From Exiguobacterium sp. RIT594 (GTDB taxonomy: Bacteria > Bacillota > Bacilli > Exiguobacteriales > Exiguobacteriaceae): a stretch of 64,000 bases of DNA. Shown in pieces: positions 1 to 9,167 of the stretch; the stretch's first letter is position 1; each line of letters starts with the position of its first letter. Made by a program: the position numbers and the translations under genes. The notes beneath the pieces were generated by a model, which worked only from the letters and a program-made list of their open reading frames with translations, was not told the DNA's origin and searched no databases. The stretch is from the NCBI RefSeq assembly GCF_003339585.1, contig NZ_QPKF01000001.1, forward strand, positions 62,001 to 126,000. The letters are read 5' to 3'.

Positions 1-1565
1 ACATCGGAACCTACTTTGCACCTGTCGGAGACCGGAAAATAGATTCATTCGGCAAAGTCGAACGACGATTTTTACTTGTTCTTGGTGTCGATGAACGAAA
101 ACAAGACCAGTCGTGGGTCGGGTATTCGAAAAGTCTGTTGCTCGTCAACTTGTTATTTTTTGTCGGAGGATACCTGCTACTGCGTTTCCAAGGAAGCTTG
201 CCCTTGAATCCAAACGAAGCTGTCAATCTGGACTGGTCGACCGCCTTGCATACGACGATCAGCTTCATGACGAATACGGACCAGCAACATTATTCGGGTG
301 AAGCATTATCGTATCTGTCACAGACGTTTGTGCTCGGGACGATGCTGTTCGTCGCACCAACGATGGCGTTCACCGTTTGTATGGCAGTCATTCGTGGACT
401 CGCAAACAAACCACTCGGTAATTTCTATGCTGACTTCGTCCGTTTCATCGTCCGGATCCTGTTGCCGATTTCGTTCGTGTTTGGATTGGCAATGATTCTG
501 TTTGGTGTGCCGCAGACGTTCGGTGGTGCTGTAAGCGTCACGACGCTCGAAGGGGCGAAGCAGTTGATTTACCGCGGACCGGTCGCTGCGTTTGAAGTCA
601 TCAAACAGCTCGGGAATAACGGGGGCGGATTCTTCGGAGCCAACGGAGCGCATCCGTTTGAGAATCCGAACCAATACGTTAACTTCATCCAAATGTTCTT
701 AATGTTGCTGATTCCGATGTCGCTTCCAATCGCTTACGGAAAAATCATCGGCTCGGCCAAGCAAGGCCGCCTGTTCCTCGGCGTGATGACAATCTTGTTT
801 GTCATGATGACGTTCGGGATGGCTGGCAGTCTCTTCGCAAATCCGACCGCACACGGTCAAGAGCTCCGGTTCGGACAGATTGGGACAGCATTGTACAGTT
901 CGATTACGACGGCCGCCGAAACCGGTGCGGTCAATGCGATGCATGATTCGCTTCATCCGCTTGCCGGATTGATCCAGCTGGGGAACATGATGCTGAACGT
1001 CGTTTACGGCGGAACGGGTGCCGGTTTCTTGAATGTCCTGTTGTATGCTTTCGTTGCCGTTTTCTTGACGGGGCTGTTGATTGGTCGGACACCGACTTTC
1101 CTCGGCAAGAAACTGGAGACGTTTGAAGTCAAACTGATGGCCATCACCTTGCTCGTCCCACCGTTCCTCATTCTCGTCGGGACAGCGGTCTCGATGTACG
1201 TCGCACCGGGTGTCGGAGCGATTTCCAATCCCGGCTACCATGGTCTGTCCCAAGTCTTATATGAGTTCACTTCGGCGACGGCCAACAACGGTTCCGGCTT
1301 TGAAGGACTTGGTGATGCAAGCGTGTACTGGAATATCTCGACGTCGTTTGCTTTATTCTTCGGTCGCTACATTCCGCTGATCCTGATGCTGGCGATTGCC
1401 GGATCACTCAAGGCAAAACCGGCCGTTCCGCAAGATGAGTTTTCGTTTAAAACAGATACCCCACTTTTCGGCACAGTTTTCCTCGGTACGGTCGTACTCG
1501 TCGGTGCGCTGACATTCTTGCCAGTGCTCGTACTTGGACCGGTCGCGGATTGGCTGACGATGTGA
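1..1565 (+). CDS. kdpA: Potassium-transporting ATPase subunit KdpA (5' end outside window)
   Basis: KdpA is the K+-translocating channel-like subunit of the KdpFABC pump in the cytoplasmic membrane. The reading frame is open from base 3 with no stop, so the gene enters from the left. About 520 residues are visible, against roughly 557 usual for the family, so some 35-40 N-terminal residues are missing. Selectivity-filter-like loops are visible, including NNGGGFFGANGAHPFENPN and, further on, TANNGSGFEG, set among about ten hydrophobic segments. kdpB starts 17 bases after the stop and kdpC follows, which fits a kdpABC operon. The operon promoter and any leader RNA lie outside the window. A TTG at 138 could pass for a start but lies well inside the conserved protein. 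Confidence 0.96.
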   Translation, partial: IGTYFAPVGDRKIDSFGKVERRFLLVLGVDERKQDQSWVGYSKSLLLVNLLFFVGGYLLLRFQGSLPLNPNEAVNLDWSTALHTTISFMTNTDQQHYSGEALSYLSQTFVLGTMLFVAPTMAFTVCMAVIRGLANKPLGNFYADFVRFIVRILLPISFVFGLAMILFGVPQTFGGAVSVTTLEGAKQLIYRGPVAAFEVIKQLGNNGGGFFGANGAHPFENPNQYVNFIQMFLMLLIPMSLPIAYGKIIGSAKQGRLFLGVMTILFVMMTFGMAGSLFANPTAHGQELRFGQIGTALYSSITTAAETGAVNAMHDSLHPLAGLIQLGNMMLNVVYGGTGAGFLNVLLYAFVAVFLTGLLIGRTPTFLGKKLETFEVKLMAITLLVPPFLILVGTAVSMYVAPGVGAISNPGYHGLSQVLYEFTSATANNGSGFEGLGDASVYWNISTSFALFFGRYIPLILMLAIAGSLKAKPAVPQDEFSFKTDTPLFGTVFLGTVVLVGALTFLPVLVLGPVADWLTM

Positions 1566-1582
1566 ACAGGAGCTAATGAGAA

Positions 1583-3646
1583 ATGATGGAACAAGTAAAA
1601 CACCAACCAACTGAACAGGAACCGAACATTCCTGAAAGAGAATCCAAATCTGCTGTCAATCCATCGATTGCGAAACAAGCGATACGCGATGCCTTTAAAA
1701 AGTTAAATCCGGTGCATATGGTGAAGCAACCGATCATGTTCGTCGTTTGGATCGGTTGCCTGATGGCAATCGGGTATACGATTTTCATCGATGAGATGCG
1801 TGGTTTCAATCTAGCGGTCAGCATCATCCTGTTCTTGACGGTGCTGTTCGCGAATTTCGCAGAGTCGATTGCGGAAGGACGCGGGAAAGCACAGGCGGAT
1901 TCGTTGAAGGCATCAAAAGCCGATGTCATGGCGCGCAAACGGGTTGGTCAGATGATTGAGAAAGTCTCGTCTGCAACATTGCGTAAAGGGGACATCGTCT
2001 TCGTCCGGACCGGTGAATACGTGCCGGGGGACGGGGAAATCATCAAAGGGCTGGCATCGATTGATGAATCTGCCATTACCGGCGAGTCCGCACCGGTCAT
2101 TAAAGAAGCGGGCGGTGATTTCTCGTCCGTCATCGGTGGAACACTCGTCGTCAGTGACGAAATCGAGGTCCGGATCACAAGCAATCCCGGGGAATCGTTC
2201 CTCGATCAGATGATTGCCTTGGTCGAAGGGGCGAGCCGTCAAAAAACGCCGAATGAGTTGGCGTTGTCGACGTTACTGACAAGCTTGACGCTGATTTTTT
2301 TACTGGTCGTCATGACGTTACCCGTCTTCACGAATTATCTGGGCTTTGAATTGTCCGGTCCGATTTTGATTGCCTTGCTCGTCTGTTTGATTCCGACGAC
2401 GATCGGCGGATTATTATCCGCGATCGGGATTGCCGGGATGGACCGGGTGACCCGCTTCAACGTCATCGCGATGAGCGGGAAAGCCGTTGAAGCAGCGGGG
2501 GACATTCAAACGATCATTCTTGATAAGACCGGGACGATCACGTTCGGGAACCGGATGGCATCCGATATCACGCCGGTCGGTGATGTGACGCAGGAAGCGG
2601 CGTTTGAAGGCGCAATCCTCTCCTCGCTCGCAGACGAGACGCCGGAAGGACGTTCGGTCCTCGAACTGGCCGGACTGCGAAACATGCCGATTGATCAGGA
2701 TAAGTTACAAGGAGCGGAAATCATTCCGTTCCGGGCTGAAACCCGGATGTCGGGACTCGATTTAACAGATGGACGACGCGTCCGCAAAGGAGCGGGGCAA
2801 GCGATTCAACAATGGGTCACGGAACAAGGTGGTGTGATTCCGGATAACCTTCAAACGACGGTCGATCAGATTGCCCGTCTCGGCGGCACACCGCTCGTCG
2901 TCGCCATCGATCAGACAATCTTAGGTGTCATTTATCTGAAGGATACGGTGAAACCGGGAATGCGGGAACGGTTCGACCGACTGCGTGAGATGGGCATCAA
3001 AACAGTCATGTGTACCGGTGATAATCCGTTGACGGCAGCGACGATTGCCCGGGAAGCCGGTGTTGATGACTTCGTCGCCGAATGTACACCGGAAGACAAA
3101 ATCCGTGTCATCAAACAGGAGCAGTCGGCAGGACATCTGGTCGCAATGACCGGAGACGGTACGAATGACGCACCGGCATTGGCGCAAGCGGACGTGGGTC
3201 TTGCGATGAACAGCGGGACTCAAGCGGCAAAAGAAGCGGCGAACATGATTGATCTCGATTCCAATCCGACGAAGATCATCGAAGTCGTCGAAATCGGCAA
3301 GCAGTTACTGATGACGCGTGGTGCCTTGACGACATTCTCGATTGCCAATGATGTCGCGAAGTATTTTGCGATCATTCCGGCGATGTTCATGGTGGCGATT
3401 CCGGAGATGGAGTTACTCAATATCATGCGACTCGATTCACCGACGACCGCCATCCTGTCGGCCCTGATCTTTAACGCGATCATCATCCCGATGCTGATTC
3501 CGCTTGCGATGAAGGGTGTCTCGTATAAACCAATGACGGCAGATCAGCTGCTCGGACGGAACTTATTGATCTACGGTCTTGGCGGCGTCATCGTCCCGTT
3601 CATCGGCATTAAAATCATCGATGTCTTGCTCGCAAGCATCCTATAA
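1583..3646 (+). CDS. kdpB: Potassium-transporting ATPase ATP-binding subunit KdpB
   Basis: KdpB is the P-type ATPase subunit that hydrolyses ATP to drive high-affinity K+ uptake. The 687-residue product has the expected order: N-terminal membrane segments, actuator domain with AITGESAPV, membrane pair with the IPTTIGG loop, phosphorylation site ILDKTGTIT with Asp at about residue 314, nucleotide-binding domain, hinge motif [11 protein letters not shown] and C-terminal membrane helices. Length is normal for the family. Two adjacent ATG codons follow an AGGAG-like site at 1567-1571; the first is used here. It lies between kdpA (17-base gap) and kdpC (14-base gap) in one operon. Confidence 0.97.
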   Translation: MMEQVKHQPTEQEPNIPERESKSAVNPSIAKQAIRDAFKKLNPVHMVKQPIMFVVWIGCLMAIGYTIFIDEMRGFNLAVSIILFLTVLFANFAESIAEGRGKAQADSLKASKADVMARKRVGQMIEKVSSATLRKGDIVFVRTGEYVPGDGEIIKGLASIDESAITGESAPVIKEAGGDFSSVIGGTLVVSDEIEVRITSNPGESFLDQMIALVEGASRQKTPNELALSTLLTSLTLIFLLVVMTLPVFTNYLGFELSGPILIALLVCLIPTTIGGLLSAIGIAGMDRVTRFNVIAMSGKAVEAAGDIQTIILDKTGTITFGNRMASDITPVGDVTQEAAFEGAILSSLADETPEGRSVLELAGLRNMPIDQDKLQGAEIIPFRAETRMSGLDLTDGRRVRKGAGQAIQQWVTEQGGVIPDNLQTTVDQIARLGGTPLVVAIDQTILGVIYLKDTVKPGMRERFDRLREMGIKTVMCTGDNPLTAATIAREAGVDDFVAECTPEDKIRVIKQEQSAGHLVAMTGDGTNDAPALAQADVGLAMNSGTQAAKEAANMIDLDSNPTKIIEVVEIGKQLLMTRGALTTFSIANDVAKYFAIIPAMFMVAIPEMELLNIMRLDSPTTAILSALIFNAIIIPMLIPLAMKGVSYKPMTADQLLGRNLLIYGLGGVIVPFIGIKIIDVLLASIL

Positions 3647-3660
3647 GGAGAAAAAGGACA

Positions 3661-4182
3661 ATGAAACAAGCCATACGTGTGACGGTCTTCATCACAGCGT
3701 TATGCGGGATCGTCTTTCCCGCGTTACTGACCCTGTTTGGTCAGTTGCTCGTACCCGATAAAGCAGCAGGTTCACTCTTGCAACAAAACGGAAAATTCAT
3801 TGGATCGGAATTGATCGCCCAACCGTTCACGTCAGAGCAGTATTTCCACGGACGTCCATCGGCAGTCGATCAATTAGCGGGAGCATCTGCTGGGGATAAC
3901 CTAGCAGCATCCAACCCGGAGTTCATTACGAAGATCAACGAGCAACAGGAACAGTTCAAAGAGGACGGACGTTCGCTTCCGGACGATGCCCGCGTGACAT
4001 CCGGCTCTGGCTTCGATCCGCACATCTCGCTCGACTATGCACGGGCACAAGTGAATCGTATTGCAACCGAACGGGATCTCTCGCCTGACGCCGTTCGACG
4101 ATTAATTGACAAGGAAGCAGGGAATAATCAATATGTGAACGTTCTGATGTTGAATCTGGCGCTTGATCGGAGTCAGTCATGA
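3661..4182 (+). CDS. kdpC: Potassium-transporting ATPase subunit KdpC
   Basis: KdpC is the single-span accessory subunit needed for assembly and ATP affinity of the Kdp complex. The 173-residue protein has one N-terminal membrane helix (about residues 7-32). It then shows the conserved IGSELIAQPF stretch, YFHGRPSA, and the C-terminal SGSGFDPHISL and VNVLMLNLAL motifs. The ATG follows an AAGGAGAAAAAGG ribosome binding site just after kdpB. Its stop overlaps the start of the next gene by four bases (ATGA), indicating translational coupling. Confidence 0.96.
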   Translation: MKQAIRVTVFITALCGIVFPALLTLFGQLLVPDKAAGSLLQQNGKFIGSELIAQPFTSEQYFHGRPSAVDQLAGASAGDNLAASNPEFITKINEQQEQFKEDGRSLPDDARVTSGSGFDPHISLDYARAQVNRIATERDLSPDAVRRLIDKEAGNNQYVNVLMLNLALDRSQS

Positions 4183-5264
4183 CACGAGGGAAGCTGAAGT
4201 TGTACATCGGCTCAGCTCCTGGTGTCGGAAAGACGTATAAGATGCTCGCCGACGCCCGAATGCTCATCGAGGAAGGACGGGACGTCGTTCTTGGATTGAT
4301 TGAAACACACGGTCGACGTGAAACGGCCGCGATGATCGGCTCCTTGGAGCAGGTCCCGTTACTGGAAGTGATGTACAAGGACAAGGTGTTTCTCGAAGTG
4401 AACGTCGACGCCATCATCGCCCGGCAACCGGATATCGTCCTGATTGATGAATTGGCGCATACGAATGCGCCAGGATCCATCCGCAAAAAACGGTATCAAG
4501 ATGTTTCGGCGCTGCTTGACGCCGGTATCAATGTCTATTCGGCCGTCAACATCCAACATTTCGAAAGTCTGCTGTTTAAAGTCAAGGAAGTGACGGGGGT
4601 CGAAGTGCGGGAACGGATTCCGGATCCGTTCCTTGGTGAAGCGGACGAGATTCTACTCGTGGACGTGACGCCGCAAACCTTGCGCGAGCGGTTGGAGCAC
4701 GGAAAAATTTATAAAAAAGAGAAGATTGAACAAAGCTTGAATTCTTTTTTCTCCTTACAAAACTTAGCGAGCTTACGGGAGTTATCGCTCCGGCAAGTCG
4801 CAGATGAAGTCGACGATCAAGTGTATCAAGCCCGTCTGCTGATTGAAAAAGATCCGACATTATTACAGGAACGAATTTTGGTTTGCGTCCAGTTGAACGA
4901 AAATGCACGAAAGTTGATCTATCGTGGATTTCGGATGGCGAGCCGGATGAAAGCGGATCTCTATATCTTGACGATTCTACCCAAACCGGAAAACCAGTTG
5001 CCGGCATTTCAAAAAGAAGTATTGGCGATGTTACGGGAAAGTGGTGCCCTGTTTGACGCAGAAGTCTTAATTCGGATTCAAGGAGAACGTTCGATTGCGG
5101 AGACCATCACGGCGGCCGCAAAACATCACCGCATCACACAAATCGTGCTCGGTCAATCCGCACGGACCCGGTGGCAGGAAATCCGGCGCGGTTCGATCGT
5201 CAATCAAATCATGCGCCAAAACCGGGGCATTGATTTGCAAATCGTCGCTGATGATCAAGTCTGA
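4179..5264 (+). CDS. kdpD: Stand-alone KdpD N-terminal (KdpD-USP) protein without kinase domain
   Basis: The 361-residue protein matches only the cytoplasmic N-terminal half of the K+ sensor kinase KdpD. It carries a Walker A motif, GSAPGVGKT, at residues 11-19, a Walker B-like segment LIDELAHTNAPG, and a universal-stress-protein-like domain from about residue 230. There are no transmembrane segments, no DHp helix and no ATPase G-box. The gene ends naturally and is followed by a terminator, so this looks like an evolved short form rather than a broken gene. No KdpE regulator lies next to it. Short KdpD forms beside kdp operons are known in other bacteria. The c-di-AMP motif reported for some full-length KdpD proteins (SxS...FTAxY) is not evident here: the first position reads VQLNENAR. 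A role as accessory or regulatory subunit is inference. Confidence 0.88.
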   Translation: MTRGKLKLYIGSAPGVGKTYKMLADARMLIEEGRDVVLGLIETHGRRETAAMIGSLEQVPLLEVMYKDKVFLEVNVDAIIARQPDIVLIDELAHTNAPGSIRKKRYQDVSALLDAGINVYSAVNIQHFESLLFKVKEVTGVEVRERIPDPFLGEADEILLVDVTPQTLRERLEHGKIYKKEKIEQSLNSFFSLQNLASLRELSLRQVADEVDDQVYQARLLIEKDPTLLQERILVCVQLNENARKLIYRGFRMASRMKADLYILTILPKPENQLPAFQKEVLAMLRESGALFDAEVLIRIQGERSIAETITAAAKHHRITQIVLGQSARTRWQEIRRGSIVNQIMRQNRGIDLQIVADDQV

Positions 5265-5329
5265 CAGGGTGTCTCTTCCGCGTAAATGCAGGAGACGTCT
5301 TCCGTCAGATGGTGGCGGTCAAAGCACAC

Positions 5330-5377
5330 AAAAAAATCCAGACCACGAATCGATAGATTCAGTGTCTGGATTTTTTT
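5330..5377. terminator. Bidirectional terminator between kdp operon and autolysin gene
   Basis: An inverted repeat, ATCCAGAC...GTCTGGAT, is flanked by A7 on the left and T7 on the right, so it can end transcription of the kdp operon (+) and of the autolysin gene (-). Just upstream, after the KdpD-N stop, nested repeats (CTGAC/GTCAG and GTCTC/GAGAC, 5262-5308) could form an extra hairpin. Confidence 0.9.
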
Positions 5378-5384
5378 GTATTTC

Positions 5385-8300
5385 TTAACGCGTAAAGACT
5401 GGAATGTCAAAGACGGCCGTATAGCTGTCCATCTGTTCATACAGCTTGTAGATTTGGGTTGTTTGTTTGACCGCCCAGCCCATATCCGTCGCGTACTGGT
5501 GAACACCCGGACGCATCGGACTCCAACGCATTTTGTAGAGTGTGTTTTGATCGTAAGCATTGTGGATGTATGTCGTACTGATGAATTCAGCACCACCGAC
5601 GATGGCGGCTTCCGGTGTGAACCATCCTTTGCTGTACGCATATGCAGCACCTGTATTGATGGCATCGTAGTCATACGCGCCGATTCCGTACATGTTGTAG
5701 ACCGTGCGTCCGTTCCAAATGACGCCTGTCGCAAGTTTCGACGTCCCGTTCCCTGTCTCAAGTAATGCATGTGAGATCAGGTACGCTTCGTTGACCGAAT
5801 ATTTCGCACCGGCATCGATGAAAGCTTGGCCGCAGCTGCCTGTCGTACATTTCCCGAAGATTCCTTTTGTCGCGAGGATATTGTTCAGCGTCGCGGCTGA
5901 AGCACCTGTTGATTTGGATAGATCAAGGAATTGATAGTAAGCCGATGACTGGCGATCCACTTTCAGCGGATCCGCCGCATTACGGACATCTGCTTCCAGC
6001 GCATTTAACCAATAAATCGTCGAATAGCGTGTAGTCGATGTATAGACACGCGGATAGGTCGTGTAGAAGCCGCTGACGTTTTGATAGACCTTAATCATCA
6101 CGTTCGGTTTGAACTGACCATAGACGTGACTGGCAGTCGTCGCGCCGGAGCGGATGTTCAGCGGTGTCGTTGCCGTGACAGTGGCAATCGTTCCGTTGAC
6201 AGGATCAAGTGCACCGCCGAGGCGAACATAATCCGAACTGACATACATCAGTTTCGAAGCATATAAATCAGTTTGCGGTGGCGGATTCAGTTTCATTTGG
6301 GCACTGATGAAGCTGTCAAACGTATACGGAGTGGCGACCGAATTATAGACGTTCAGTTTGGCTGATGTCATGACCATCGTTCCGTTGTACGCATAAAGCG
6401 TCTTCCCTTCATAAGAAACTTCATACCAGCTACCGATTTTCCCGGTGACCGGTAAGACCGTGTTCACCGGAATGGAAACGACGAGCTGATAGGCATCCCC
6501 GACGTAAGACCGGAGCGAAGTCGTACCGGTTGCCCGGACGAATGATTTTTCAATCGGCTCATAAGCGATGGGTGAAGTCGGTTGACCGAGTTTGATGTAA
6601 CCGGTTTTTCCGTTGACAGTGACTTGATGCCACTGTCCATTGGCAGATGTCGTGACAAGGGTTTTCGTCGAGTAGACATTGCCTTTGTTTAAGTTGGCGA
6701 TTGTTGTTGCCGTATCTTTTGCATCACTTTTGACAGCGACCGGAGCGTCGAGTAAGAAGCGGACTTCTGCAATCGTCGTTGTGTCCGAGAACTCCGTCAA
6801 AGTGGAAGCAGCTGCATAACCGCTTTTACCGGCATAGGTGATTTTCATCCAGTTGCCGATTTTTCCTGTCACCGTGACGACTGTTCCGTTCGGAATGGTC
6901 GTGACCGGAGCGTAAGATGGTCCGGCATACGACCGGAGTGGTGTTGAAGCTGATGTTTTATACTTTGTAGCCGGTAATGCCTCGTAGTCAATCGATGTTC
7001 CCTGGTTGACGCGAACGTAACCGGTTTTTCCGTCGATTGTCATCCGGTGCCACTGTTCCGACCGGCCGTTCGTGACGAGTTGTGTCGTGTAGTAGACGTC
7101 ATTTGCCGCCAGCGTCGTAAACGTATCGGCTGTCGAGTGATGCGATTTCTTCACATCGACCGACTTCGATAAAACGAACCGTGAAGCAGGCAGGGTCTTT
7201 TTCGTAATCAATTCGGTCATCGTATCCGCAGCGACATAACCGGTTTTCCCGTTCGCTGACACCTTGTACCACTCCTGGATTTTTCCGATGACTTGAACGT
7301 TCGTACCCGTTGAAATCGTTGCGACAGTTGCATATGAATTGCCTGCATATGTACGCAGTGAAGTTGTTTCTGTTGCTTTCATCGCCAGATTCTCGGAAGT
7401 ATAGGCGACGGGTGTTCCCTGGTCGACCGGGACGTATCCTGTCTGACCGTCTTTGGTCACACGGTGCCATTTAGCTGAACCGTTCGTGACAAGTTGATTC
7501 GTTTGATAGATATCATTCGTCTTAAGCGTCGTGACTGTTGCAGCAGTTGCTTTCGGTGCGGCTTTCATCGCGACATCTGTTTGAAGCTTGATAGCTGTTT
7601 CTGGAATCGGTTGCGTCGTCACGTAGTCCGTAAACGTTGTACCTGATGCGTAACCTGATTTTCCATCGTACGAGACTTTATACCAGTTGCCGATTTGTCC
7701 CTGGATTTTGATGATCGTCCCGCCTGGAATCGTTTTGATGACACCGTAAGAAGGTCCGGCGTACGAGTGTAAAGCCGTTGCTGTCGTTGTCTTTAAAGAA
7801 AGATCATGGACCGTATAGTACTTGATCGTTTTTCCCTGATTGACTTTGACATAACCGGTTTTGCCGTCTTTTGAGACCTTATGCCATTGCTCGCCAAGCG
7901 GGTTCGTCACGAGTTGTGTCGTATAGTAGACGTTGCCCGTCTGTAAGCTGGCAAGTGTCGCAGCGGATGAAACTGGTGTGGCTTTGATCTCAACCGAGTT
8001 CGACAACAGGAAGCGTGACGATGCTAACTTGACCTTCGCTGTGTATTCATTTAAAGCAGCAGTCAAGACATAACCTGTTTTGCCGTCATACGTGATGCGA
8101 TGATAGAGACCAGACCGGGCCGTCGATTTGACGATGGCTCCTTTTGGAATCGTGACAAGCGGACGTTTTGTTCCGTCCGTTGCGTCGTACAGGACAAGAG
8201 CCGATTTTGTTTGGAATGCGGTTTCCGGAATCGTCGTTACCTCTTGTTTAGAAGAGCCGGCAAACGCACCTTTGTGCATGTAACCTGATTTGCCTGCATA

Positions 8301-8969
8301 CGTGACATTGTACCAGTCACCGATTCGTCCGGTTGTTTGCAGGGAAGTCCCTGTTGGAACGACAACCTGCCGCGGATAGGCTGTACCGGCATATTGACGG
8401 AGAATGTAGCCGTCTGTCGTCTTTAACGCGGTTTTTGACATTTTCGTATAGGCAATCGGGCTCGCGTTCAAGGCACGGGCATATCCCGTCTTGCCGTCAT
8501 ACTTGACGCGATAAAAGATTTCGCCAACCGAATTCGTGATTTTTTGTGAGCTGTAGTACGCATCCTGTTCATTTAATGTAGCGATGACAGGAGCTGTCGC
8601 CGACGCCGATTTGTAAAGAGGCGTATTTTTCGAAACGAGGAACCGTTGTCCTTTAATCGTTTCTTTTTGATCAAATGCTGCTAGATATTTTGACGCGACA
8701 TATCCCGTTTTTCCACCGTATGAAACTCTTCTGAAATAGCCAGAAGCCGACTCGTACGTGGATGAAACGATAGTTCCGGTCTTGATCGTCAACAAGCGTT
8801 TCCGTGAAGATGTCGTCTTGTCATACAGATAAGTATCGGCAGACAGACGGTAGGTCGTTGCTTTGGTCGTTGCGGCCTCGAGCGAGGGACTGTAAGAAAC
8901 AAATATGCCGAGGACCAGGATGAAGCTGACCAGCATCTTCAAGGTTTTCGTGAATAGTGTCGTGTTCAA
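5385..8969 (-). CDS. Secreted SH3-repeat N-acetylglucosaminidase (LytD/GH73-type autolysin)
   Basis: The 1194-residue protein is a predicted exported cell-wall hydrolase that cleaves peptidoglycan glycan strands. An N-terminal signal peptide runs to about residue 32 (LGIFVSYSPSLEA). It is followed by about twelve bacterial SH3 modules, each ending in a GKTGYV-like motif. The modules alternate between two subtypes, one with WHKV...GKTGYVKVNQG and one with LRSYAGPSY...GKSGYAA. The C-terminal third is a glucosaminidase domain with the catalytic glutamate in ISHALLETGNG (about E1071), then VYNMYGIGAYD and GAEFISTTYI. The start is a TTG placed 8 bases after AGGAGG. SH3 modules probably bind the wall. 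The gene stands alone between terminators. Confidence 0.93.
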   Translation of the reverse strand: MNTTLFTKTLKMLVSFILVLGIFVSYSPSLEAATTKATTYRLSADTYLYDKTTSSRKRLLTIKTGTIVSSTYESASGYFRRVSYGGKTGYVASKYLAAFDQKETIKGQRFLVSKNTPLYKSASATAPVIATLNEQDAYYSSQKITNSVGEIFYRVKYDGKTGYARALNASPIAYTKMSKTALKTTDGYILRQYAGTAYPRQVVVPTGTSLQTTGRIGDWYNVTYAGKSGYMHKGAFAGSSKQEVTTIPETAFQTKSALVLYDATDGTKRPLVTIPKGAIVKSTARSGLYHRITYDGKTGYVLTAALNEYTAKVKLASSRFLLSNSVEIKATPVSSAATLASLQTGNVYYTTQLVTNPLGEQWHKVSKDGKTGYVKVNQGKTIKYYTVHDLSLKTTTATALHSYAGPSYGVIKTIPGGTIIKIQGQIGNWYKVSYDGKSGYASGTTFTDYVTTQPIPETAIKLQTDVAMKAAPKATAATVTTLKTNDIYQTNQLVTNGSAKWHRVTKDGQTGYVPVDQGTPVAYTSENLAMKATETTSLRTYAGNSYATVATISTGTNVQVIGKIQEWYKVSANGKTGYVAADTMTELITKKTLPASRFVLSKSVDVKKSHHSTADTFTTLAANDVYYTTQLVTNGRSEQWHRMTIDGKTGYVRVNQGTSIDYEALPATKYKTSASTPLRSYAGPSYAPVTTIPNGTVVTVTGKIGNWMKITYAGKSGYAAASTLTEFSDTTTIAEVRFLLDAPVAVKSDAKDTATTIANLNKGNVYSTKTLVTTSANGQWHQVTVNGKTGYIKLGQPTSPIAYEPIEKSFVRATGTTSLRSYVGDAYQLVVSIPVNTVLPVTGKIGSWYEVSYEGKTLYAYNGTMVMTSAKLNVYNSVATPYTFDSFISAQMKLNPPPQTDLYASKLMYVSSDYVRLGGALDPVNGTIATVTATTPLNIRSGATTASHVYGQFKPNVMIKVYQNVSGFYTTYPRVYTSTTRYSTIYWLNALEADVRNAADPLKVDRQSSAYYQFLDLSKSTGASAATLNNILATKGIFGKCTTGSCGQAFIDAGAKYSVNEAYLISHALLETGNGTSKLATGVIWNGRTVYNMYGIGAYDYDAINTGAAYAYSKGWFTPEAAIVGGAEFISTTYIHNAYDQNTLYKMRWSPMRPGVHQYATDMGWAVKQTTQIYKLYEQMDSYTAVFDIPVFTR

Positions 8970-9128
8970 AGATCGTATCCTCCTAGTTAGAATTTGTCCG
9001 AAGACGTATCGGGCTCTAGGATGTCAATTCTAAGATGTGAAATTAATTTGCCTATACTTACTATCGACAATAAAACATTTATCTACAGTATATTTAGAAT
9101 TTTTTTGAAAAAAGGGGTTTAGTTTTTT

Positions 9129-9162
9129 AAAAAACCCTTCTGCTTTAGGAAACAGAAGGGAA
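9129..9162 (-). terminator. Rho-independent terminator of the yyaL-like gene
   Basis: CCCTTCTG and CAGAAGGG form a hairpin followed on the minus strand by T6, directly after the stop of the thioredoxin-fold gene. Confidence 0.88.
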
Positions 9163-9167
9163 TTAAG

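Noticed and set aside
4179-5264. Frameshifted full-length kdpD
   Set aside because: A terminator and an opposite-strand gene follow within 120 bases, and no kinase motif appears in any frame, so nothing of a C-terminal half is present.
5286-5765. 159-codon plus-strand frame over the autolysin 3' end
   Set aside because: It is antisense to the conserved glucosaminidase domain and spans the terminator.
5385-8969. CRISPR-like or DNA tandem repeat array
   Set aside because: The periodicity comes from SH3 protein modules of unequal, diverged units within one long reading frame.
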